Translations under genes and position numbers: made by a program
Notes under the pieces: generated by a model
What the model was told of the DNA's origin: nothing
Database searches by the model: none
The model's input: only the letters and a program-made list of their open reading frames with translations
Shown: positions 14,822 to 24,561 of the stretch, piece by piece
Position numbering within the stretch: position 1 is the stretch's first letter
Layout of the letters: the number at the start of each line of letters is the position of its first letter
DNA from: Pseudobutyrivibrio sp. 49
Lineage (GTDB): Bacteria > Bacillota > Clostridia > Lachnospirales > Lachnospiraceae
Direction of reading: 5' to 3'
DNA length: 64,000 bases
NCBI RefSeq assembly: GCF_900100545.1
Contig: NZ_FNDP01000014.1
Location: 1-64,000 of the forward strand

Positions 14822-17080
14822 TTAAAGTGCCTCGTGGCAAGTACGAGAGATTACGTCGAGCTGCTGCTCCTTTGTTAAGTCAATGAACTTAACAGCGTAT
14901 CCAGATACACGGATAGTGAAGTTAGCATACTCTGGCTTCTCTGGATGCTCCATAGCATCGATGAGCTTCTCCTTGCCAAATACGTTGACGTTAAGGTGAT
15001 GTGCACCCTGATCGAAGTAACCGTCAAGTACATTTACAAGGTTGTTTACACGCTCTTCCTCAGTGTGACCAAGGGCACCTGGGTTGATTGTCTGTGTATT
15101 AGAAATTCCATCAAGTGCCTCTTCGTATGGAAGCTTAGCAACAGAGTTGAGGGAAGCGATAAGTCCGTTAACCTCAGCACCGTAAGATGGGTTAGCACCT
15201 GGTGAAAGTGGCTCGCCAGCTGGACGTCCATCTGGAAGAGCACCTGTAGCCTTACCATAAACTACGTTTGAAGTAATTGTAAGTATTGATGTTGTAGGCT
15301 CTGAATCTCTGTATGTATGGATGTGACGAAGCTTGCCCATGAATGTACGAAGAAGCCAGATAGCGATTTCGTCTGCTCTGTCATCATCGTTACCGTAACG
15401 TGGGAAATCTCCCTCTATCTCAAAGTCCTTTGTAACGCCGTTCTCATCACGAACAGCCTTAACCTTTGCATACTTGATAGCTGAAAGTGAGTCTACACAG
15501 TGTGAGAATCCAGCGATACCTGTAGCAAATGAACGACGTACATGTGTATCGATGAGTGCCATCTGGCAAGCCTCATAGTAGTACTTGTCGTGCATGTAGT
15601 GAATCATGTTAAGTGTACCTACATAGAGGTGTGCAAGCCAATCCATCATCTGGTCGAACTTCTGCATAACCTCATCATAATCAAGGTACTCTGAAGTGAT
15701 AGCCTTGTACTCTGGACCTACCTGGTCGCCAGACTTCTCATCAACACCACCGTTGATAGCGTAGAGAAGACACTTAGCAAGGTTTGCACGAGCACCGAAG
15801 AACTGAAGCTCCTTACCTGTCTCTGTTGCAGATACGCAGCAGCAGATTGAGTAATCATCGCCCCATGTAACACGCATTACATCATCATTCTCGTACTGGA
15901 TTGAAGATGTAGTAACAGAAATCTTTGAAGCGTACTTCTTGAAGGACTCAGGAAGACGGCTTGAATACATAACAGTAAGGTTTGGCTCTGGTGAAGGTCC
16001 CATGTTTTCAAGTGTGTGAAGGAATCTGTAGCAAGTCTTTGTAACCTGATGACGTCCATCAAGACCGATACCACCAACCTCGAGAGTAGCCCAAACTGGG
16101 TCACCTGAGAAGAGCTGGTTGTAAGACTCGATACGAGCAAACTTAACCATACGGCACTTCATTGTGAAGTGGTCGATGATTTCCTGAGCCTCTGACTCAG
16201 TGATGATTCCCTTTGCAAGGTCACGTGAGAAGTAGATATCAAGGAAAGTAGAAACACGACCTACTGACATAGCAGCGCCGTTCTGTGTCTTGATTGCTGC
16301 AAGGTAACCGAAGTATAACCACTGAACAGCTTCCTTAGCTGTGCCAGCTGGCTTAGAAATATCGATGCCATAAATAGCAGCCATTTCCTTCATGCCCTTA
16401 AGAGCATTAATCTGATCTGTGATTTCCTCACGAAGCTGGAAATCGTAACGACGCATACCCTGACGAGCAGTTGCATCGAAATCAGCCTTCTTCTTCTCGA
16501 TAAGGTAATCAATACCATAAAGAGCAACACGTCTGTAATCGCCTACGATACGACCACGTCCGTATGTATCAGGTAGACCTGTAAGAATTTTATTGTGACG
16601 GGCTTTCTTCATCTCTGGTGTGTAGATGTCGAATACACCCTGATTATGTGTCTTGTGATATTTAGTAAAAATCTCGTGAAGCTTCTCGCTTGGCTCATAA
16701 CCATACATTCTGCAAGACTGCTCAGCCATAGTGATACCACCAAATGGCATGAAAGCTCTCTTAAGAGGCTTGTCTGTCTGAAGACCAACAATCTGCTCGA
16801 GCTCCTTTGTCTCCTCTGAAATGTAACCTGCGCCATGAGAAGTAAGTGAAGATACAATATCTGTATCCATGTCGAGAACGCCACCCTTTGCACGTTCAGC
16901 TGCCTGAAGTTCCTGAAGCTTTCCCCAGAGAGTGTTAGTAGCCTCTGTTGGGTCTGCTAAGAAAGATTCATCTCCATCATATGGAGTGTAGTTGTTCTGG
17001 ATGAAATCACGTACATCAACGTTGTCTTTCCAAACGCGACCTACGAATCCATCCCACTGTGAGAAATCGTGATTTGCCAT
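14822..17080 (-). CDS. pflB: Formate C-acetyltransferase (pyruvate formate-lyase)
   Basis: The 752-residue glycyl-radical enzyme splits pyruvate with CoA into acetyl-CoA and formate, the main anaerobic pyruvate route. It has the active-site cysteines in [12 protein letters not shown] (about 411-414) and the radical glycine Gly727 in [10 protein letters not shown] near the C-terminus. The length matches the classical enzyme. AGGAAG precedes the ATG at 17080. Codon use is strongly biased, as in highly expressed genes. With pflA it forms a two-gene operon. The 520-base region upstream holds hairpins that may act in its control. Confidence 0.96.
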   Translation of the reverse strand: MANHDFSQWDGFVGRVWKDNVDVRDFIQNNYTPYDGDESFLADPTEATNTLWGKLQELQAAERAKGGVLDMDTDIVSSLTSHGAGYISEETKELEQIVGLQTDKPLKRAFMPFGGITMAEQSCRMYGYEPSEKLHEIFTKYHKTHNQGVFDIYTPEMKKARHNKILTGLPDTYGRGRIVGDYRRVALYGIDYLIEKKKADFDATARQGMRRYDFQLREEITDQINALKGMKEMAAIYGIDISKPAGTAKEAVQWLYFGYLAAIKTQNGAAMSVGRVSTFLDIYFSRDLAKGIITESEAQEIIDHFTMKCRMVKFARIESYNQLFSGDPVWATLEVGGIGLDGRHQVTKTCYRFLHTLENMGPSPEPNLTVMYSSRLPESFKKYASKISVTTSSIQYENDDVMRVTWGDDYSICCCVSATETGKELQFFGARANLAKCLLYAINGGVDEKSGDQVGPEYKAITSEYLDYDEVMQKFDQMMDWLAHLYVGTLNMIHYMHDKYYYEACQMALIDTHVRRSFATGIAGFSHCVDSLSAIKYAKVKAVRDENGVTKDFEIEGDFPRYGNDDDRADEIAIWLLRTFMGKLRHIHTYRDSEPTTSILTITSNVVYGKATGALPDGRPAGEPLSPGANPSYGAEVNGLIASLNSVAKLPYEEALDGISNTQTINPGALGHTEEERVNNLVNVLDGYFDQGAHHLNVNVFGKEKLIDAMEHPEKPEYANFTIRVSGYAVKFIDLTKEQQLDVISRTCHEAL

Positions 17081-17318
17081 GATTATTCTTCCTTTCTACT
17101 ACAAAAACATTAAATGCTTCACGCTAGTTGGGGTTGTGTCTGCGCATATCCTTGGACAGTTAGATGCGTCTAACACGCTAGCTGAGAAATACTATAACAT
17201 ATGTCTGACAAAAAAATAACAATGTACCTCAATTAATACATTGCAGATATAATTTTTGTTCAATTAACCAAAAATAAAGAAATTTTTTGACCCCAGAGAT
17301 GGAAACTTATTGATAATT
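17081..17318. promoter_or_regulatory. pflB upstream region
   Basis: On the minus strand TATAGT, close to complement 17189-17194, is a possible -10 for pflB, but no good -35 is seen. GTTAGA (17159-17164) and TCTAAC (17169-17174) form a small hairpin in the expected leader. The short sequence ACGCTAG occurs twice (near 17121 and 17175) as a direct repeat. I find no open frame. Confidence 0.35.
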
Positions 17319-17514
17319 AAGTTACTATTCACAGTAGCTCTACCCATATTCATAATGGAAGTCTTTCAGACTTCTTTCTCAGTGCTAAAGCACTTAACAT
17401 TATTCATATGGTAGAGCCATTGATTCCAGTTTATAAAATATTAAAAATTATTCTTTACCAAATGAATTTGGACAGAATATCTTTTTAATATTTTATAACT
17501 GTGAATAGTAACTT
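17319..17514. repeat. 196-bp branched inverted-repeat element (MITE or structured RNA)
   Basis: The outer arms AAGTTACTATTCACAGT (17319-17335) and ACTGTGAATAGTAACTT (17498-17514) are perfect 17-base complements. Inside are two branches. The first pairs GCTCTACC...ATAATG (17337-17357) with CATTAT...GGTAGAGC (17398-17417) and carries two small hairpins, GAAGTC/GACTTC (17358-17374) and AGTGC/GCACT (17381-17394). The second pairs TTATAAAATATTAAAAA (from about 17431) with TTTTTAATATTTTATAA (ending about 17498) around a CCAAAT/ATTTGG hairpin. The result is a three-way-junction fold. No open frame is seen. It is either a miniature inverted-repeat transposon or a structured RNA. Confidence 0.7.
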
Positions 17515-17601
17515 TTTTAAAAATAAATAACGAAAAATTCATAAAAATAGAGTACAATAGATGCAGTCGTATGGGGTGAATTTTGTATTGGGAGAAATAC
17601 T

Positions 17602-19452
17602 ATGATTAACGGCAAGAAATTAGTGGTTCTATGCGCTTATCGTGTCTACGATGCACAGGTATTCAGTTTTATTGCAGAACTCAACAGACTACTTAATGAA
17701 AAGGATTGTTGTCTGTTTGTTTATGCATTGAATTCTGAAATAGGAAACAGCGGTGACAATCAGGCAGAGACGGCTGTTTTTGATTTGATTCCTTATGATA
17801 AGGCGGATGCTGTTGTAATCATGGATGAAAAGATAAAATGCCGTGAGCTGGTTCAGGACATCCTTGCAAAGGCAGAAATCCATGAGGTTCCATCTGTAGT
17901 CATTGATGGACATTATGATGGAGTGTCCTTTGTTAACTATGATTATGAGAAGGGCTTTGAGGCGGTAGTGCGTCATGTTATAGAAGAACATCATGTTACC
18001 AGACCTCATTTTATGGCAGGTAAACGCACAAGCGAGTTTTCAAATGCCAGAATAGAAGTCTTTAAAAAGGTAATTGCAGAGAATGGAATTGCCTTTGAGG
18101 ATAGCATGCTGAGCTATGGTGATTTCTGGTCTATGCCAGCCAGACTCGCTGCGCAGGACATAGTCAGATCTGGAAATCTGCCAGAAGCTGTAATATGTGC
18201 CAATGACATTATGGCAATAAATGTCTGCGATGTTTTTCAGGAGGTAGGTCTCAAGATTCCTGAGGACATTATTGTTACTGGCTTTGATGGCATCGAGGAG
18301 GCTTTTTGGTCAGTTCCGGGAATCACTACTGCAGCCTGCAACAGCAAGGAACTTGCAGCAGCCATTATGGACGTGGTTCGCCAGCTGTTTGATGGCAAAA
18401 GAAATATTGAAAAGTGGATTGAACCATCCTTTATTGCAAACGAATCCTGCGGATGTCCTAGATGCAAGCTGGATTTGTTGTCAGTGGTGGATGGTTTGAA
18501 CAATAGATTTTATCATCATCAGGATGATATCCATATTATGCAAAATATTGCATCCCGAACAATGGGAGGTCAGTCGATAGAGGAGTGCATTCATTATTTG
18601 AAGAATCCTATGACAGCCCACACCTGTTGTGTTATTGAGGAGTCCTGCTTCGATTTGGAAAACAATTTCTTCATGGAAGAAAAAGCCAGTGGAAAGAAAT
18701 GCGTTTTCTTAGATTCATATTCTGAGGAGGACAGGATTGTGCTTTATAATCCAGAGACAATCATTCCTCATTTAGATGGTATTTTGGAAAAAGGATATCA
18801 TTTAGTTTTTAATGCACTTGAATACATGGGAAAATCTCCAGGATTTATTTGCTATACCTATCCTCGATTTGATATTATTGACTACGCGAAAATGCCAGCC
18901 ATTACCAATAGCATTGGCATGGGAATTGGCGGGTACGTTTCAATGAAATATCAGAGGTATCTCCGCGATAAGATTAGGAGAATGTATCAGAATGATGCCC
19001 TTACAGGCCTATATAATAGAATGGCTTTCAAGGGACATTTCGAGGAACTGAAAGAAGATCCAATAAATAATGGTCAGCCACTTACTGTTATCATGGCTGA
19101 TTTGAATGGACTAAAAAATATCAACGACACCTGTGGTCACAGTGCGGGCGATCATGCTATTGCCACCGTTGCTAAGGCACTTACTGAAGCCTGCCCACCT
19201 AGCGCTATCAGCGTTAGATTTGGCGGTGATGAGATGTTTAGTTTCGTTATTGGTGATTGTGATACAGATGAGATTATTTCTGATATAGAAGAGGAATTAA
19301 ATGATGAAAGCGAGAGGTTGGATTATACAATTTCTGCCAGCCTCGGAATATATGAGACAGTCTTCCATGAAGAAATAGATTTGGAAGAAGTTATTGGCCA
19401 TGCAGATGAACAGATGTACAGCGCAAAACGCAGGGTCAAAGAAGGGCGGTAA
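17602..19452 (+). CDS. Soluble LacI-type sensor domain / GGDEF diguanylate cyclase
   Basis: Residues 1-285 of this 616-residue protein resemble the sugar-binding half of LacI-family regulators (FVNYDYEKGFEAVVRHVIEE, AVICANDIMAINVCDVFQEVGLKIPEDIIVTGFDG), but the usual N-terminal DNA-binding helix-turn-helix is absent. A middle region (about 290-465) follows, with CGCPRCK. The GGDEF domain (about 470-616) has LTGLYNRMAF, MADLNGLKNIND and RFGGDEM, an active-type signature with Met in place of Phe. No signal peptide or membrane helix is seen, so it should be cytoplasmic. It probably makes cyclic di-GMP in response to a small ligand (inference). GGGAGA lies before ATG 17602. Confidence 0.8.
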   Translation: MINGKKLVVLCAYRVYDAQVFSFIAELNRLLNEKDCCLFVYALNSEIGNSGDNQAETAVFDLIPYDKADAVVIMDEKIKCRELVQDILAKAEIHEVPSVVIDGHYDGVSFVNYDYEKGFEAVVRHVIEEHHVTRPHFMAGKRTSEFSNARIEVFKKVIAENGIAFEDSMLSYGDFWSMPARLAAQDIVRSGNLPEAVICANDIMAINVCDVFQEVGLKIPEDIIVTGFDGIEEAFWSVPGITTAACNSKELAAAIMDVVRQLFDGKRNIEKWIEPSFIANESCGCPRCKLDLLSVVDGLNNRFYHHQDDIHIMQNIASRTMGGQSIEECIHYLKNPMTAHTCCVIEESCFDLENNFFMEEKASGKKCVFLDSYSEEDRIVLYNPETIIPHLDGILEKGYHLVFNALEYMGKSPGFICYTYPRFDIIDYAKMPAITNSIGMGIGGYVSMKYQRYLRDKIRRMYQNDALTGLYNRMAFKGHFEELKEDPINNGQPLTVIMADLNGLKNINDTCGHSAGDHAIATVAKALTEACPPSAISVRFGGDEMFSFVIGDCDTDEIISDIEEELNDESERLDYTISASLGIYETVFHEEIDLEEVIGHADEQMYSAKRRVKEGR

Positions 19453-19456
19453 TTTA

Positions 19457-20338
19457 GTGAGCACAAACACAGAAAAACAAACCACAAAGAAAAAGGGGCC
19501 AAGTCAGACAGCACCTATGGGCTTCAAGGGGAAGAATCAGGCGTTTCTTGATGCTGAATACTTAAGTGCCAGATTTAAAAAGACCTCGATAGAGGATGTT
19601 ATCTCTGTGGGAGTGGTCATTACTAATCCAGAGCACGAGGAGTTGGACAGATTTTATTCTACGGTTCAGCTTACAAGAGGTCACAAGCTCCCACCTCTTA
19701 TTACGGAGCTTACAGGTCTTACAAATGAAGAGCTTGAATTTGCACCTAGCTACGAAGAAGTTATGACAGAGCTTATTAATCTCGTTAAGAAATGGCAGGT
19801 TGGTAAGATTTGTGTCTGGGGTGGCGATAAGAATAATTTCCAGAGGGATTTTGAATCTCGTAATCTGGAGAAGCCACTTAAGAGAAGCGTTGCAAAATTC
19901 ATCAGCACCTTTGAGAATATTCAAAAGGATGTGAGTCTTGATATCACAGGCGGATTGGATGCAAATCTATCTCTGGCAGATATGAAGACCATCTGCGGAC
20001 TTGGCGGTCACGTAGCACACAACGCCTTGAATGATGCAGAGGATATGCTTGAGTGTATCAGAATTATCGAGAAGGATGAGATGAAATACGATGGTGTTGA
20101 GGCTGCTGAATATAAGAGGTTCAGAGGTGAATACGTTAAAAACAGAAGTTTCGATGATCCAGAGGTGGATGAAGATTACATTATTGATTCACCACTTGGA
20201 TTACAGTTCTTAGAGGAGCTTAAGGGCAGAGGCTTTGCAGATGACCCTAAGACAAAGGCATTCATGGATGACCTTGGTTTCATTCTTGGTAAAGGAAATG
20301 TCTATATGGGTACTTTCTCTGAGATGATGAACGAATAA
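19457..20338 (+). CDS. DEDDh 3'-5' exonuclease
   Basis: The 293-residue protein is of the RNase T / DNA polymerase III epsilon type. It shows the first metal motif FLDAEYL (D-x-E), the second around VWGGDKNNFQRD, and HNALNDAEDM with the His and Asp of the DEDDh set. The start is taken as GTG 19457, ten bases after GAAGGG and five after the stop of the GGDEF gene; an open frame reaching into that gene has no ribosome site. The basic Lys/Thr-rich N-terminus is unusual and the C-terminal 80 residues are not recognised. It may process RNA or DNA ends; the substrate is unknown. Confidence 0.75.
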   Translation: MSTNTEKQTTKKKGPSQTAPMGFKGKNQAFLDAEYLSARFKKTSIEDVISVGVVITNPEHEELDRFYSTVQLTRGHKLPPLITELTGLTNEELEFAPSYEEVMTELINLVKKWQVGKICVWGGDKNNFQRDFESRNLEKPLKRSVAKFISTFENIQKDVSLDITGGLDANLSLADMKTICGLGGHVAHNALNDAEDMLECIRIIEKDEMKYDGVEAAEYKRFRGEYVKNRSFDDPEVDEDYIIDSPLGLQFLEELKGRGFADDPKTKAFMDDLGFILGKGNVYMGTFSEMMNE

Positions 20339-20362
20339 AGATTACGACCGTTTTTCGGTTTA

Positions 20363-20410
20363 GAGGTTAAAATGTAGAAATCCGCGCCTGCATTTTAACC
20401 TCTTTTTTTT
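20363..20410 (+). terminator. Intrinsic terminator
   Basis: GAGGTTAAAATG (20363-20374) pairs with CATTTTAACCTC (20391-20402), followed by eight T residues. It ends the sensor-GGDEF/exonuclease unit. Confidence 0.85.
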
Positions 20411-20462
20411 ACAGGGAAATTAAGGTATATTGGTATAGATTTAGAGCGTTTAGGAGGTGCTT

Positions 20463-21035
20463 ATGGCAAAGCAAAAATGGAAACCTGGAAATATGGTTTA
20501 CCCACTTCCTGCGGTTATGGTTACCTGCCGTGGAAAAGATGGAAAGGATAATATTTTAACGGTTGCCTGGACAGGTACAGTTTGCACTAATCCACCTATG
20601 GCATATATTTCAGTTAGACCTAGCAGACATTCTTATACAATGATTATGGAGACAGGAGAGTTTGCTATTAATCTCACTACAGAGGAGTTGTCCTTTGCTA
20701 CAGATTACTGTGGTGTTACTTCTGGAAGAGATGTAGATAAATTTAAAAAGTGCGGTCTTCACAAGGTTGAGGCTGATGAGATAAATGTTCCTCTGATAGA
20801 GGAGTCTCCAGTTAACATTGAGTGCAGAGTTCGCGAGGTCCATGAGTATGGCAGTCACACCATGTTCGTTGCTGATGTTCTTTGTGTTCATGCCGACGAA
20901 AAATACATGAACGAGACAGGCAAATTTGAACTGGAAAATGCAGGGCTTTTGGCATATAGCCATGGCACTTATTATGGATTGACAAAGCCACAGGGCACCT
21001 TTGGATATTCAGTAAAGAAAGAAGGAAAAAAATAA
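20463..21035 (+). CDS. Flavin reductase-like FMN-binding protein
   Basis: The 190-residue protein has the split-barrel flavin reductase fold: PLPAVMVTCRGKDGKDNILT near the start, NPPMAYISVRPSRHSY, and FAINLTTEEL. These match the flavin reductase domain that binds FMN and often serves in electron transfer to oxygen or other acceptors. ATG 20463 is used, five bases after AGGAGG; an in-frame GTG at 20457 lies on that site. Its TAA shares a base with the next ATG, so it is coupled to the aminopeptidase gene. The physiological partner is unknown. Confidence 0.8.
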   Translation: MAKQKWKPGNMVYPLPAVMVTCRGKDGKDNILTVAWTGTVCTNPPMAYISVRPSRHSYTMIMETGEFAINLTTEELSFATDYCGVTSGRDVDKFKKCGLHKVEADEINVPLIEESPVNIECRVREVHEYGSHTMFVADVLCVHADEKYMNETGKFELENAGLLAYSHGTYYGLTKPQGTFGYSVKKEGKK

Positions 21036-22339
21036 TGAATAAGACAGTTAAGGGTTTATTTGATTTTATAGAGAAGAGTCCTTCTCAGTTTCACGTTGTA
21101 GATAATCAGCGCAAGGTTTTCTTAGAGGCAGGTTTTGAGGAACTGACAGAGGCCAGCAGCTGGAATTTAAAGCTTGGTGGTAATTATTTCGTTACAAGAA
21201 ATGGGTCCTCTATTCTTGCTTTCAGAATGCCTAAGAAAGAATACAAGAGCTTCATGATTATGGCATCTCACACTGATTCACCAACCTTTAGAATCAAGGA
21301 AATGCCGGAGATGAAGGAAGGCCATTATGTAAAGCTTAACACTGAGCGTTACGGCGGCATGCTTATGGCACCTTGGTTTGACAGACCTCTTTCAATTGCA
21401 GGTCGTGCCATTGTCAGAACAAAGACAGGTATTCAGACAAAGCTTGTTAATTTAGACAGAGATTTATGTATGCTTCCATCCCTTGCTATTCACATGAATC
21501 GTGAGGCAAATGAGGGATACAAATACAATGCCCAGAAGGATTTACTTCCACTTATTTCCATGGATGAAAAGTTCAACCTTAAGGAGATGGTGGCAGAGTC
21601 TCTTGGCGTAAAGGCTGACGATATCGTTGGTTCTGATTTATTCTTATATAACAGAGATGCAGGTCGTGTATGGGGCGCTAAGGATGAGTTCATTTCTATC
21701 GGACGTCTCGATGATTTACAGTGCTCATACAGTTCAATGATGGGTATCGTAAATGCGAAGAATAGTGATTCGGCTGTAGAGCTTCACGTTACCTTTGATA
21801 ACGAGGAAGTAGGAAGTGGTACAAAGCAGGGTGCCGATTCTACCTTCCTTTATGATACATTGGTTCGTATAAACGAAGCGATGAATGGAAATAATTCAAA
21901 GCTTCTTGAGACAATTGCAAATTCATTTATGGTATCTGCTGACAACGCACATGCCCTTCATCCAAACTATGCTGAGAAGAGCGATCCTACTAATAAAGTG
22001 TACATGAATGAGGGTGTTGTTATTAAGTTCAATGCCAATCAGAAGTACATGACAGATGGATTGGCTTTTGGAATATTTACAGAAATTTGCAAGAAGGCTA
22101 AGGTGCCTTTCCAGACCTTTGTTAATCGTTCCGATGTGGCAGGTGGTTCAACACTTGGAAACATCTCAAATGCACACGTGTCTATTAACGGCGTGGATAT
22201 AGGTTTGGCTCAGCTTGCTATGCATTCTCCATTCGAGACAGCAGGTGTGAAAGATACCGAATATTTATTAAAAATTGCTACCAAATTTTACGAAACTGTC
22301 ATTGAAAGTACAGCTGTAGACAGTTATACTTTGAAGTGA
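21035..22339 (+). CDS. apeB: M18-family aminopeptidase
   Basis: This 434-residue zinc metallopeptidase is related to aspartyl aminopeptidase. It has MIMASHTDSPTFRIKEMP with the first zinc His, RLDDLQCSYS, VTFDNEEVGSGTKQGADS with the catalytic Glu pair, and the C-terminal NRSDVAGGSTLGNISN block. Family length is normal. It removes N-terminal residues from peptides in the cytoplasm. The start overlaps the stop of the flavin reductase gene (TAATG). The gene symbol is by family analogy. Confidence 0.88.
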   Translation: MNKTVKGLFDFIEKSPSQFHVVDNQRKVFLEAGFEELTEASSWNLKLGGNYFVTRNGSSILAFRMPKKEYKSFMIMASHTDSPTFRIKEMPEMKEGHYVKLNTERYGGMLMAPWFDRPLSIAGRAIVRTKTGIQTKLVNLDRDLCMLPSLAIHMNREANEGYKYNAQKDLLPLISMDEKFNLKEMVAESLGVKADDIVGSDLFLYNRDAGRVWGAKDEFISIGRLDDLQCSYSSMMGIVNAKNSDSAVELHVTFDNEEVGSGTKQGADSTFLYDTLVRINEAMNGNNSKLLETIANSFMVSADNAHALHPNYAEKSDPTNKVYMNEGVVIKFNANQKYMTDGLAFGIFTEICKKAKVPFQTFVNRSDVAGGSTLGNISNAHVSINGVDIGLAQLAMHSPFETAGVKDTEYLLKIATKFYETVIESTAVDSYTLK

Positions 22340-22401
22340 TTTTTACTTTAGCGTGATAAAGAACGCAATAAATTAAATTTCACTGGGAGGATTTTGAGAG
22401 T

Positions 22402-23190
22402 ATGGAATTTAGACCATGCATTGATATTCATGATGGTAAGGTCAAGCAGATTGTTGGTTCCACAATAGCGGATTTGTGGAAGGAGAATGGTCACCCGGAG
22501 GAGAATTTTGTAGCAGATAAGGATGCAGTATATTACGCTAATCTTTACAAGCGAGATGGACTAAAGGGTGGACACATTATCAATCTTAACAAAAAAGGGA
22601 CTAAGGAATACGAGGCATCAAAGGAAGCGGCACTGAAAGCCCTGAGAGCTTATCCTAATGGATTACAATACGGCGGTGGTGTAGATGATAAAAATGCCTT
22701 GGATTTTATTGAGGCAGGAGCCAGCCACGTTATTGTAACATCATTTGTATTTAATGGTGGTCGCGTCGATTATGATGCATTAAAACATCTGTCAAAGAAG
22801 GTAGGTCGAGAGCATCTTGTTCTTGATTTATCCTGCACAAGAGTAGACGACAAATTCTACATTGTTACTGATAGATGGCAGAAGAGAACAGACGAAATTA
22901 TCACTTATAATTTCCTCGATAAACTTGCTTTCTACTGCGATGAATTTTTAGTTCATGCAGCTGATGTGGAGGGCAGGCAAAATGGTATAGACAGAGATTT
23001 AGTTGGTTTGTTGTCATCCTATAAAAAGGTGCCAGTTACATATGCTGGAGGTGTTTCTGATTATGGTGACATCGAGCTTATCAGCTATCTTTCTGATAAC
23101 AATATGGATTTCACTGTAGGTTCTGCTTTGGACTTGTTTGGTGGACATCTATCATATGACAGAATAGTTAAGAGAATTGTAAGCCGATAG
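22402..23190 (+). CDS. hisA: HisA-type isomerase, eukaryote-like (HIS6) form
   Basis: The 262-residue TIM-barrel enzyme of histidine synthesis isomerises the ProFAR aminoaldose to PRFAR. It begins FRPCIDIHDGKVKQIVG, with the D-I-x-x-G-K-V-K-Q active-site start, and has LQYGGGV and TYAGGVSDYGD phosphate-binding loops. Segments such as NGHPEENFVADKDAVYYANLYK and HLVLDLSCTRVDDKFYIVTDRWQKRT resemble the fungal and plant HIS6 form rather than ordinary bacterial HisA, which begins with a different pattern and is about 240 residues. GGGAGG precedes ATG 22402. No other histidine gene is adjacent; hisC is at 50359. Confidence 0.82.
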   Translation: MEFRPCIDIHDGKVKQIVGSTIADLWKENGHPEENFVADKDAVYYANLYKRDGLKGGHIINLNKKGTKEYEASKEAALKALRAYPNGLQYGGGVDDKNALDFIEAGASHVIVTSFVFNGGRVDYDALKHLSKKVGREHLVLDLSCTRVDDKFYIVTDRWQKRTDEIITYNFLDKLAFYCDEFLVHAADVEGRQNGIDRDLVGLLSSYKKVPVTYAGGVSDYGDIELISYLSDNNMDFTVGSALDLFGGHLSYDRIVKRIVSR

Positions 23191-23221
23191 TTTTTTTAAT
23201 CGGTCACTTAAGGAGGTAAAC

Positions 23222-24436
23222 ATGTTCAAGGTAAACACTAATTTTCAGAAGCTTCCAGGCAGCTATTTATTTTCAACAATTGCAAAAAAGGTAGCGGCAT
23301 ACAGTGAGGCTAATCCAAACGCAGATATCATCAGACTTGGTATTGGTGATGTTACACAGCCAATTGCACCAGCAATGATTAAGGCTCTTCACGATTCAGT
23401 TGATGAGATGGGAAGCGCTTCTACTTTTCATGGTTACGCTCCAGATTTAGGATATCCATTCCTTCGTGAGACAATTGCAAAGAATGATTATCAGGCAAGA
23501 GGTTGTGATATTTCTGCAGACGAAATCTTCGTTTCAGATGGTGCGAAGTCTGATTCAGCAGATATTCAGGAGCTTTTTGCAGCAGATGTTAAGATTGCAG
23601 TTTGTGATCCTGTATATCCAGTATATGTTGATTCAAATGTTATGGCAGGACGCCTTGGTAATTACGATGAAAAGACAGGTAAGTGGTCTGATCTTATCTA
23701 CATGCCTACAACAGCAGAGAACAAATTCGTTCCAGAGTTTCCAAAAGAGACTCCAGATGTAATTTATCTTTGTCTTCCAAACAACCCAACAGGAACAACT
23801 CTTACAAAGAGCCAGCTTCAGCTTTGGGTTGATTATGCAAATAAGAACGGAAGCCTTATTATCTTTGATGCAGCTTATGAGGCATACATTTCAGAGGCTG
23901 ATGTTCCTCACTCAATCTACGAGTGCACAGGTGCAAAGACATGTGCAATCGAGATTCACTCTTTCTCAAAGAACGCAGGCTTCACAGGTGTTCGTCTTGG
24001 CTACACAGTAGTACCTAAGGACCTTGTATTTGACGGTGCTTCACTTAATGCTATGTGGGCTCGTCGCCACGGTACAAAGTTCAACGGTGCTCCTTACATC
24101 ATTCAGCGTGCTGGTGAGGCTGTTTACTCAGCAGAGGGACAGGCTCAGATTAAAGAGCAGGTTGGCTACTACATGAACAATGCAAAGACAATCTACACAG
24201 GTCTTAAGGACGCTGGCTTTGAGGTTTATGGTGGTGTGAACGCACCTTATATCTGGCTCAAGACTCCAGATAACATGACATCTTGGGACTTCTTCGATTA
24301 CCTTCTTGATAAGGTTCAGATCGTTGGTACACCAGGCGCAGGCTTTGGTCCTTCCGGTGAAGGCTACTTCAGATTGACAGCATTTGGTTCTGCGGAGAAT
24401 ACTGCAAGAGCTATTGAGAGAATTAAGACTCTCTAA
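23222..24436 (+). CDS. dapL: LL-diaminopimelate aminotransferase
   Basis: This 404-residue PLP enzyme converts tetrahydrodipicolinate straight to LL-diaminopimelate. It starts KVNTNFQKLPGSYLFSTIAK, typical of DapL, with IIRLGIGDVTQPI, PNNPTGTTL, IIFDAAYEAYI and the PLP lysine in HSFSKNAGFTGVRLG (about residue 249). Length is normal. AGGAGG lies just before ATG 23222. It follows hisA by 31 bases and may share its transcript. Together with ddh at 2137 it gives the cell two different routes to diaminopimelate. Confidence 0.93.
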   Translation: MFKVNTNFQKLPGSYLFSTIAKKVAAYSEANPNADIIRLGIGDVTQPIAPAMIKALHDSVDEMGSASTFHGYAPDLGYPFLRETIAKNDYQARGCDISADEIFVSDGAKSDSADIQELFAADVKIAVCDPVYPVYVDSNVMAGRLGNYDEKTGKWSDLIYMPTTAENKFVPEFPKETPDVIYLCLPNNPTGTTLTKSQLQLWVDYANKNGSLIIFDAAYEAYISEADVPHSIYECTGAKTCAIEIHSFSKNAGFTGVRLGYTVVPKDLVFDGASLNAMWARRHGTKFNGAPYIIQRAGEAVYSAEGQAQIKEQVGYYMNNAKTIYTGLKDAGFEVYGGVNAPYIWLKTPDNMTSWDFFDYLLDKVQIVGTPGAGFGPSGEGYFRLTAFGSAENTARAIERIKTL

Positions 24437-24458
24437 TTAAAAAAATAGATTATTTATG

Positions 24459-24489
24459 AGAGGTTTGGGCAGCGCCCAGACCTCTTTTT
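24459..24489 (+). terminator. Intrinsic terminator of dapL
   Basis: AGAGGTTTGGGC (24459-24470) pairs with GCCCAGACCTCT (24474-24485) with one wobble pair and a 3-base loop, followed by TTTTT. Confidence 0.85.
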
Positions 24490-24561
24490 GCTTGAGAGGA
24501 GAATAAGCCTTTGATAAGATAAACTTATTAAAGAAAAAATGGATTTATTTAGGAGGGAATA

